Below are positions 41,595 through 48,525 of a stretch of DNA of 64,000 bases, one piece after another (the first letter of the stretch is position 1; every line of letters starts with the position of its first letter). Below the pieces are notes generated by a model. The model saw only the letters and a list, made by a program, of their open reading frames with translations, was not told the origin of the DNA and did not search any database. Both the position numbers and the translations under genes were made by a program. Source of the stretch: Mesorhizobium sophorae. Its GTDB lineage: Bacteria; Pseudomonadota; Alphaproteobacteria; Rhizobiales; Rhizobiaceae. Where the stretch lies: positions 1,178,001 through 1,242,000 of the forward strand of contig NZ_NNRI01000007.1 of assembly GCF_002270415.1 (NCBI RefSeq). The letters are read 5' to 3'.

Positions 41595-43217
41595 ATGGCG
41601 AATCTGATGCCGCTGCTTGTGGTCGAGGCGATGCTCCTGATCGTTGGCAGCCTGATGTATCGCGGCATTGGCAGGCTGTTTTCCGGTTCGGCTTCGAGAG
41701 GCAAACCACAGGATCGTTCGGCCTTGCCGGTCGGCAAGGCTCGCCTGCGCACGCCGGCATCATCTGAAGCGGCCCACGCCGCGTCGCCCCGGCCCAACAC
41801 TGCGGCAGAAAAGCTGATCGCCGACTTGCAGCAGCAAGCCAAGGACAGCGACGACCAGCGCAAGGCGAAGTTCAAAGCGCATGTCGAGCGCAAGATCCCG
41901 CCGATTTCCGCCGATGGCCGCGAAGCGATCGAACGGGGGCAAGCCGCGCGCATTGCGATCAGGCACGTCTTTCCGCCGCGTCTTCCGCAACGCAGCATGA
42001 GCTATTTTGGCGGGCTGCCGATCGTCCCCGATGAATTCGACTGGCCGACGGTTCACAATCGGCAGGGATTGCTCGAGCGCCTCAATTTCATGGTGCAAAT
42101 CGACTGTTCGGACCTGCCACCGGGACCCGGCCGCGATCTGCTGCCCGACAAGGGCTACCTCTATTTCTTCGCGCCGATGTCCGACACGTTTGGGCCGGAC
42201 GCGCTGCACTTCGTGAGCCGGTATGAACCGCGCCGGGTGACGCAGAAGTGGCAGCCGCTCGACATGCCCTTCACCGCCAAGATTCTGGGATCGGATCCGA
42301 CGGACGAAATCCTGCGGGGCAAGCGAACCCACTATGATCGGGTCGAGGTCGAATTTGCCTGGATCGAGGAGCCGACCGACGCCGAAGTCGCGGCGCGTGC
42401 GGACGAAGGTCATGCCTTCGAGGTCGCGGACAAGATTCGCGCCGAAAGGGTTGAGGCCTTCTACGGTTCGCCTGTTACCCCCGATCCGCTGCTTTCCGCT
42501 CATCAGGCGCCGAAGGACACGCTTTGGACGCCATATCCGGGTTTTCCGGCCAATTGGCATACTGCGCGGATCGTTCGAAAGCTCGTGGAAGCATATCACC
42601 GCGAAGAGACGGCCGACGTCACGGCACAGCTGAAGGCGCTTGGTGATGCTGTCGAAGACGATCCGGAGGCCAAGCGACTACGGCTGGTGCAGCGCGAACT
42701 GTCGGCATTCGGTTCGAAGATGTTCAACGCTTTCTTTCCGACGGTCAATGCCGGACTGAAGGAATATGACGCACCTCCAGCCGAGGTGAAGCAGCAGATT
42801 CTTGCCTTCCTGGAAGACTTGCGCGCCAACGGCATGCCGTCATCTTCTCCGGCGCGGCGGCCGCATCATCGCCAACTTCCGCAGGTGATGAACCATTGGC
42901 TTTCAATCGCGGCGATCCGGGGCGCCGAGGGTGGACTGACAGATCCGGACGGTGCGGCGTTGATAGGCCGGGAAGTCGTAGCCGCCCTGTCTCACCGCCA
43001 CTCACCCCGTGGCCATCAGATGCTTGGCAAGGGTGAAGTCATCCAGGTCGCAGCCGACGAGATGAAGGACCGCTACCTGCTGTTGCTCCAGATCGGGCCG
43101 GATATGGCGGTCGATTGGACCGTTGGCGAGATGGGGCCGCTTCAATATTGGATCACGCCCGAGGACCTTGCGGCCAAGCGGTTCGAGAACGCACTTCTGA
43201 CAGTCGAAGCCTACTGA
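41595..43217 (+). CDS. DUF1963 (YwqG-like) membrane-anchored protein
   Basis: This encodes 540 residues. One N-terminal membrane helix (LLVVEAMLLIVGSLMY) is followed by an Ala/Pro-rich linker and a DUF1963/YwqG-like region starting near residue 135 (SYFGGLPIVPDEFDWPTVH, LNFMVQIDCSDLPPG and then KGYLYFFAP). A C-terminal block ends MLGKGEVIQVAADEMKD, then LLLLQIGPDMAVDWTVGE, GPLQYWITPEDLAAKRF. The GxPxxPxxxxWP...FxxQIDxxxLP pattern is that of YwqG proteins, whose biochemical role is unknown. Start follows GGGGGGTAAG. Confidence 0.85.
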   Translation: MANLMPLLVVEAMLLIVGSLMYRGIGRLFSGSASRGKPQDRSALPVGKARLRTPASSEAAHAASPRPNTAAEKLIADLQQQAKDSDDQRKAKFKAHVERKIPPISADGREAIERGQAARIAIRHVFPPRLPQRSMSYFGGLPIVPDEFDWPTVHNRQGLLERLNFMVQIDCSDLPPGPGRDLLPDKGYLYFFAPMSDTFGPDALHFVSRYEPRRVTQKWQPLDMPFTAKILGSDPTDEILRGKRTHYDRVEVEFAWIEEPTDAEVAARADEGHAFEVADKIRAERVEAFYGSPVTPDPLLSAHQAPKDTLWTPYPGFPANWHTARIVRKLVEAYHREETADVTAQLKALGDAVEDDPEAKRLRLVQRELSAFGSKMFNAFFPTVNAGLKEYDAPPAEVKQQILAFLEDLRANGMPSSSPARRPHHRQLPQVMNHWLSIAAIRGAEGGLTDPDGAALIGREVVAALSHRHSPRGHQMLGKGEVIQVAADEMKDRYLLLLQIGPDMAVDWTVGEMGPLQYWITPEDLAAKRFENALLTVEAY

Positions 43218-43378
43218 CCGGTGTTTGGTCAGTGGCGCTCTGGCCACTTTGCCACACGCTCTCGCCGGCTATCGAATGGCAGGATCGGATCACGGCCCGG
43301 AAACGTGCTCCCCGGCACCAGACAGCAAAAGAGGCTGGGTTGCCCCGCCCCTGGTGCTTTTCAAATTTGAGGAAGAAT

Positions 43379-43423
43379 TGGAGCGGGTGAAGCGATTCGA
43401 ACGCTCGACCCCAACCCTGGCAA
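43379..43423 (-). tRNA. 3' fragment of a tRNA-Gly(GCC) gene, possible attachment-site scar
   Basis: Read on the minus strand, the 45 bases begin TTGCCAGGG (anticodon loop with GCC), continue through the variable region GGTTGGGGTC, a complete T-arm (GAGCG-TTCGAAT-CGCTT, fully paired) and the acceptor 3' strand CACCCGC-T-CCA. The 5' half of the tRNA is absent, since the sequence beyond 43423 does not resemble a D-arm. It is therefore a 3' half gene, the usual product of tyrosine-recombinase integration at a tRNA 3' end. Rest of the 535-bp gene-free stretch 43218-43752: I see nothing recognisable. Confidence 0.7.
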
Positions 43424-43752
43424 CACCATTTTCTGCCGAAGCCGCCCTATCCTAATCTCCGCTATGATGCGATAAATCGTTGAGTTTGCTATAAATCGAC
43501 CGATCTTGGCTTCGCCCTGATATCCGACTGGCACCCCGTTTGCTATTCCGACTGCTTCCATTGCGCTTGGACATGTGGCAAGCGGGCAGCTGAGCAGACG
43601 CAGCTTCCTGGCTTCAGCAGATGGACCCTCTTTAGTAATTCAAATTGAAAATTGCGCCCTCATGTTTCAAAACAGGTCGGTAGCCCCGCAAGTTTCGAAG
43701 CCTGCGAGGTCGCCACGGTCCTCAAGGCGAGAATTCTAGAAGACGTTCAACA

Positions 43753-44967
43753 ATGACCCAGCACGTACAAAACGCTCGAATTCTCATGTACAGCCACGAC
43801 ACGTTCGGGCTCGGCCATTTGCAGCGCTGCCGGACGATCGCGCATTCGCTGGTCGAGGATTTCCGCGGACTTCAGGTGCTTATCATTTCGGGCGCGACCA
43901 TCGCTGGCGCCTTCGACTACCGCGCCCGTGTCGACTTCGTGAAGATCCCCAGCGTCATCAAGTTGCGCAACGGCGAATACACCTCGCTGGAAAAGCATAT
44001 CGATCTGCATGAGACGCTAAGGATGCGCCAGTCGATCATCCGCCACACAGCCGAGACCTACCGGCCGGATATCTTCATCGTCGACAAGGAACCGCTCGGC
44101 CTGCGCGGTGAGATCGAGGACACGCTGTCCTACCTCAAGACGCGGGGCACCACGCTCGTGCTGGGCTTGCGAGAGGTGATGGACGCGCCGAATCTGCTCG
44201 AAGCAGAGTGGGCACGCAGGGATGTAATGCGCAAGATAGGCCTGTTCTACGACAAGGTCTGGGTCTATGGTCCGCCGGATTTCTACGATCCGTTGACGGG
44301 CCTGGATGTGCCGCCATCTGTCGGGGCAAAGATGAAGTTCGTCGGTTTCCTGCAACGGAGCCTGCAGCGGAACGAGTTGCCCGGCCACCGGCCCGAGGGC
44401 GACTATATTCTCGTTACCACCGGTGGCGGCGGTGACGGCGCCGAACTGATCCACGACGTCTTCGATGCCTATCAGCAGGATCCGCAATTGCAGCATAGGG
44501 CGCTGATCGTGCTTGGGCCTTACATGCCGGCGCGCAAGCGCAACAAGCTGGTCAGGAAGGGGTCCAAGATCCCCTATATCAAGATCATCGAGTTCGACAA
44601 CCGCATGGAAGACCTGATTGCCGGCGCCAAGGCGGTCGTGGCGATGGGCGGCTACAACACCTATTGCGAGATCCTGTCTTTCGACAAGCCGGCGCTGATC
44701 GTGCCGCGCGTCAAGCCCCGCGAGGAACAGCTGATCCGCGCACGGCGCGCAGCTGAACTCGGCCTCATCGAGATGCTCTTGCCGGAAGAAGCCAAGGATT
44801 CCCAGCGGTTTGCCGATGCACTGAAGGTGCTGCCGGACCGGCCCCGCCCTTCGCAGAGCAATCCGCATCTGACGCTGGAAGGACTGCCTCATATTTCCGA
44901 AATCGTCGCGGAACTGCTCGAGCGGCGTGCCGGCCATCACCTTTCGGTCATTGAAGGCATGAACTGA
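43753..44967 (+). CDS. MurG-like glycosyltransferase (COG4671 type)
   Basis: This encodes 404 residues. The N-terminal Rossmann half starts ILMYSHDTFGLGHLQRC, matching the GxGHxxR substrate loop of MurG-like GT-B enzymes. The C-terminal half has ILVTTGGGGDGAEL and, near the end, VAMGGYNTYCEILSFDKPAL with VPRVKPREEQLIRA, the UDP-sugar binding region. It is the first of three adjacent plus-strand glycosyltransferase genes, with a one-base gap to the next. Donor and acceptor are unknown. Confidence 0.88.
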   Translation: MTQHVQNARILMYSHDTFGLGHLQRCRTIAHSLVEDFRGLQVLIISGATIAGAFDYRARVDFVKIPSVIKLRNGEYTSLEKHIDLHETLRMRQSIIRHTAETYRPDIFIVDKEPLGLRGEIEDTLSYLKTRGTTLVLGLREVMDAPNLLEAEWARRDVMRKIGLFYDKVWVYGPPDFYDPLTGLDVPPSVGAKMKFVGFLQRSLQRNELPGHRPEGDYILVTTGGGGDGAELIHDVFDAYQQDPQLQHRALIVLGPYMPARKRNKLVRKGSKIPYIKIIEFDNRMEDLIAGAKAVVAMGGYNTYCEILSFDKPALIVPRVKPREEQLIRARRAAELGLIEMLLPEEAKDSQRFADALKVLPDRPRPSQSNPHLTLEGLPHISEIVAELLERRAGHHLSVIEGMN

Positions 44968-44968
44968 G

Positions 44969-46213
44969 TTGCAACATCGCAAGATCGTCGTGGTTCTGAA
45001 AGGCTATCCGCGGCTGTCGGAAACCTTCATCGCGCAGGAACTGCTCGGTCTGGAGCGTGCGGGGTTCGACCTGATACTGTTCGCGCTCAGGCGGCCGACC
45101 GATGCAAAACGCCACCCCGTGCATGACGAAATCAAAGCGCCGGTCCACTATCTGCCGGAATATCTGCATGAAGAGCCGCTGCGCGTGGTTCGCTCGCTGT
45201 TTGCTCATCTGCTGCGGCCGGGCTTCTGGCGCGCGCTCGGATCGCTGGCGACCGATATCCCCCGCGACTTTACTCGCAATCGCGCACGCCGTTTCGGGCA
45301 AGCGCTCGTGCTGGCGGCCGAATGGCCGGAAGACGCGGGCTGGCTGCACGCACATTTCGCGCACACGCCGGCATCGGTGACGCGCTATGCCAGCCTGCTT
45401 CGCGGCCTGCCCTGGAGTTGCTCGGCCCATGCCAAGGACATCTGGACTTCGGCGGACTGGGATCTGGCCGGCAAGCTTTCCTCAGCGCGCTGGACGGTCA
45501 CTTGCACGAAAACCGGCTTTGACCGTCTGACAAAACTCGCCAACGGCAATTCGTCCGTGCATCTGAGCTATCATGGGCTCGACCTTGATCGCTTCGGCAG
45601 TTTCGGCGAGGCGCGAAAACAGCATGACGGCTCGGTGCCGGACGAACCGGTTGTCGTCCTGAGTGTCGGGCGCGCCGTCGAAAAGAAAGGTTACGATACC
45701 TTGCTGGAGGCCCTTGCCCTCTTGCCTGGTGATCTGGCGTGGCGTTTCGAGCATATCGGCGGCGGCGAGGAACTGGGACGGCTCAAGGCGCTGGCGCAAA
45801 AGCTCGGACTGGATGGTCGCGTCTCCTGGAAAGGCGCGCTTGCGCAGGAGGAGGTGCTTGAGCACTACCGCTGCGCCGACATCTTCGCCCTGGCCTGCAG
45901 GATCACCGCTAATGGCGACCGGGACGGTCTGCCGAATGTCCTGGTGGAGGCGGCCAGCCAGCGGCTTGCCTGCGTGTCGACCGATATTTCCGGCGTGCCG
46001 GAGCTGCTATCGCCTGAAGATACCGGGCTGCTGGTTCCGACGGAAAACCCAATCGCCCTGGCACAGGCGCTGGAGCGCCTGATCCGTGATCCCGAGCTGC
46101 GCGCCCGCCTCGGCGATGCCGCGGAGCGGCGCGTGCGCGGCGATTTCGATCATACGGCAAGCATTGGACAGCTCAAGGAACTGTTCGAGCGGGAGTGGCG
46201 GGCCGCCGAATGA
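44969..46213 (+). CDS. GT4-type glycosyltransferase
   Basis: This encodes 414 residues starting at TTG 44969, one base after the preceding stop (TGA-G-TTG); no ATG is available close by. N-terminal KGYPRLSETFIAQELLGLER is typical of GT4 exopolysaccharide glycosyltransferases. HAHFAHTPASVTRYAS and WSCSAHAKDI follow, then the C-terminal VVLSVGRAVEKKGYDTLLEA, with EX7E-like ANGDRDGLPNVLVEAASQRL, the GT4 signature. It overlaps the next gene by four bases. It probably adds a sugar during assembly of the same glycan as its neighbours. Confidence 0.9.
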   Translation: MQHRKIVVVLKGYPRLSETFIAQELLGLERAGFDLILFALRRPTDAKRHPVHDEIKAPVHYLPEYLHEEPLRVVRSLFAHLLRPGFWRALGSLATDIPRDFTRNRARRFGQALVLAAEWPEDAGWLHAHFAHTPASVTRYASLLRGLPWSCSAHAKDIWTSADWDLAGKLSSARWTVTCTKTGFDRLTKLANGNSSVHLSYHGLDLDRFGSFGEARKQHDGSVPDEPVVVLSVGRAVEKKGYDTLLEALALLPGDLAWRFEHIGGGEELGRLKALAQKLGLDGRVSWKGALAQEEVLEHYRCADIFALACRITANGDRDGLPNVLVEAASQRLACVSTDISGVPELLSPEDTGLLVPTENPIALAQALERLIRDPELRARLGDAAERRVRGDFDHTASIGQLKELFEREWRAAE

Positions 46214-47406
46214 AGCGGCTGCGCGCTTTCTTCTACGTCCAACACCTGCTCGGCATCGGCCATCTCGCGCGCGTCAGCCGCATTGCGGCGGCTCTGGCCG
46301 ATGACATGTTTGACGTAACCGTCGTAACGGGCGGAGCGCCGATTGCCGGGTTTCCGGGACCGGGTGTAAAATCTGTCACCCTGCCACCTGTCACCTCCGG
46401 CGATGAAGGATTTTCCGGACTTGTCGACCTGCAGGGCAAACCCATCGACGATGATTTCAAGAAACGGCGTTCGGAGATGCTGCTGCAGGCATTCCGGGAG
46501 TGCAGGCCTGATATCGTCATTGTCGAGGCGTTTCCATTTGGACGCCGGCAGATGCGTTTCGAACTCCTGCCGCTGATCGAGGCCATCGACGCGACGTCGC
46601 CCAGACCGCTGCTGGCGACGTCCGTGCGTGATATCCTTCAGGAGCGTGTCAAACCGGGCCGAAACGAAGAAACGGTCGATCTCATCAACAGGCATTTCGA
46701 CCTTGTCATGGTCCACGGCGATCCGGCTTTCGCAACCATCGACAAGACATTTCCACAGGCTGGGGCGATCAGGGCCGAGATCACTTACACAGGGCTCGTT
46801 GCCGCGCCGCGGTCGCCGGCGGCCTCGGAGCGCTTCGACGTTCTGGTGTCGGTTGGCGGCGGGGCTGCCGGAAAGAGCCTTGTCAGGTCCACCATCGCAG
46901 CGGCGCGCAATGCCAACCAAGGCTGGAAATGGTGTTTGATCACCGGCCCAAACCTGCCGAAAGACGAGTTTGACGCGATCGCACGCGAAGCCACGCCAGG
47001 CCTGTCCATCTTCCGGTTCCGCGAGGATTTCGCCAGCCTGCTGACCGGCGCCCGCCTGTCAGTCTCGCAGGCGGGTTACAACACGGTCTGCGATGTGCTG
47101 CGCGCGGGTTGTCGCTCTCTGCTCGTTCCATTTGCAGCTGGCGGCGAAACCGAACAGACGGTTCGCGCCCTGATGCTCGAAGACCTCGGTCTTGCAACAG
47201 TGCTGACGGAAAAGGACCTAACGCCTGAAGGTCTGGCGCAAGCGATCGAACAGGCGCTTGTGGGACCGACGCCATCCGCGCATCGTCTCGACCTGGAAGG
47301 TGCGCGCCACGCGGCGCAAATCCTGCGCGAGCGGTATCGAATCTGGTCCCTGAAACCGGGGACCGGTTTCCGAAAAGTTCATCATCAAACAGACGATGGA
47401 TCCTAG
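46210..47406 (+). CDS. MurG-like glycosyltransferase (COG4671 type), second copy
   Basis: This encodes 398 residues from ATG 46210, which overlaps the previous stop (ATGA). It opens FFYVQHLLGIGHLARVSR, the same GxGHxxR loop as the gene at 43753, and has VLVSVGGGAAGKSLV and LSVSQAGYNTVCDVLRAGCR, then PFAAGGETEQTVRA, so the two enzymes are paralogues flanking a GT4. Its last about 18 codons (KPGTGFRKVHHQTDDGS) resemble a dispersed rhizobial intergenic repeat, so the native C-terminus may have been altered by repeat insertion. Confidence 0.87.
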   Translation: MKRLRAFFYVQHLLGIGHLARVSRIAAALADDMFDVTVVTGGAPIAGFPGPGVKSVTLPPVTSGDEGFSGLVDLQGKPIDDDFKKRRSEMLLQAFRECRPDIVIVEAFPFGRRQMRFELLPLIEAIDATSPRPLLATSVRDILQERVKPGRNEETVDLINRHFDLVMVHGDPAFATIDKTFPQAGAIRAEITYTGLVAAPRSPAASERFDVLVSVGGGAAGKSLVRSTIAAARNANQGWKWCLITGPNLPKDEFDAIAREATPGLSIFRFREDFASLLTGARLSVSQAGYNTVCDVLRAGCRSLLVPFAAGGETEQTVRALMLEDLGLATVLTEKDLTPEGLAQAIEQALVGPTPSAHRLDLEGARHAAQILRERYRIWSLKPGTGFRKVHHQTDDGS

Positions 47407-47490
47407 AGCGTTTCATCTTTGCACGGAAACGCAGAACCGCCCTATCTCTTTGTTTTGACGCAAATTCCCTGGGGGAAAGCGCTACGCGCT
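47352..47490. repeat. rhizobial intergenic repeat overlapping the end of a glycosyltransferase gene
   Basis: GAAACCGGGGACCGGTTTCC followed by GAAAAGTTCATCATC and then TAGAGCGTTTCATCTTTGCA with GAAACGC, CTCTTTGTTTTGACGCAA and ATTCCCTGGGGGAAAGC has the look of the TAGAGCG-type extragenic repeats scattered in Mesorhizobium genomes. The first 55 bp lie inside the preceding coding sequence. The rest fills the gap to the minus-strand methyltransferase. Confidence 0.55.
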
Positions 47491-47496
47491 ATGCCA

Positions 47497-48171
47497 TCAA
47501 ACAGTTCCAATCAGCATGAAGCGCGTATAATTTTTTGTCGGCAGTTCGCCCGAGAACCGCACCTCCCGCAGCGCCGCCATTGCTTCGAAGGCTGCAAGTG
47601 AAGCTACGCAGTTGATGTGCGTCGGCTCGCTGAAATAATCGTTCGATTGCAGCAGTACATTCGTGCCCCGCGGAAGCAGGGCAAGCCAGGCGCCCAGATC
47701 GGCTATGTGCTCGCAGCTCGTATTGACCGTCAGATCGGGCCGCCCGGCCGCATAGTCGAGTGCGTACATATCCGCTGTGACCGCCCGGAAACGGTCGCCG
47801 GCTTCCCGGTTGAGGGTCCGGGCGACCGGCGCGACGTCGGGATCGATGTCGATGCTATCGACCGCCGCGATGTCGAAGCGGGCGTCGTTGAGAAGCATCG
47901 CCGGCAAGACGCCGTACCATCCACCCAGAACCCATATGCGGCCGAACCGGCCGCCGAAGCTTTCGAACAGCCTGTCGCGCGCCCACATCTTGCAGGCGAC
48001 CTGCTTGTGGTTGAAGGCATTGGCGATATCGGCCTCCGGATGCTTGGCGACGACACGCGCCAGCCCTGCCACGAGAGGGCTGTTTACATAGGCCGCAATT
48101 CCCCGCGTGAGGTCCAGGGCTTGCTCGTGCCAGTCCATGCCGGCATTGCGCGGTTGCGTAACATCCATCAT
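47497..48171 (-). CDS. SAM-dependent methyltransferase-like protein
   Basis: This encodes about 224 residues from ATG 48171 (MMDVTQPRN); a GTG at 48204 would add 11. The core has RIWVLGGWYGVLPAMLL (motif I-like), IAAVDSIDIDPDVAPVARTL with the acidic ribose-binding residues, AVTADMYALDY and VNTSCEHIADLGAWLALLP. This is a class I Rossmann methyltransferase fold. It is on the opposite strand to the surrounding glycan genes and convergent with the third glycosyltransferase. A role in glycan methylation is a reasonable but unproven guess. Confidence 0.8.
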   Translation of the reverse strand: MMDVTQPRNAGMDWHEQALDLTRGIAAYVNSPLVAGLARVVAKHPEADIANAFNHKQVACKMWARDRLFESFGGRFGRIWVLGGWYGVLPAMLLNDARFDIAAVDSIDIDPDVAPVARTLNREAGDRFRAVTADMYALDYAAGRPDLTVNTSCEHIADLGAWLALLPRGTNVLLQSNDYFSEPTHINCVASLAAFEAMAALREVRFSGELPTKNYTRFMLIGTV

Positions 48172-48525
48172 ATTCGTCTTGTATGTTGGGATTTCGGGCG
48201 ACACAACGCAATCTTGCCTCCCGCAAGGCCGTTTGATTCGCGGACGTGATTATGCTGCAAGCCGCTTCGCCATTGCCCGGTGCCGGAGAGAGCCTGTTGC
48301 GTCTGTCCGGACCATCGGCGCCGATCCGCCAGCGCCTGCCGCGCAACTGGGGCCTCGTGCTGGAACGCGCCGCCTCACAGGTTCCTTACGGAGTCGAGCG
48401 CAGGACAATCGCCGTCCACTGCAGCTTCGAGCTTGTCGCTGGCGACGAAGAAATCGCCGATCCGCCATTCGCCAGCAGGTGCTCTTGCATCCTGCATCCT
48501 TCCAACTGAAGGTCCACAGTCGCAT

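Noticed and set aside
48280..48525. N-terminal 82-residue extension of the exporter-like protein
   Set aside because: The extension is Arg/Ser/Cys-rich and overlaps the other frames of the intergenic region; the membrane domain starts directly after ATG 48526.
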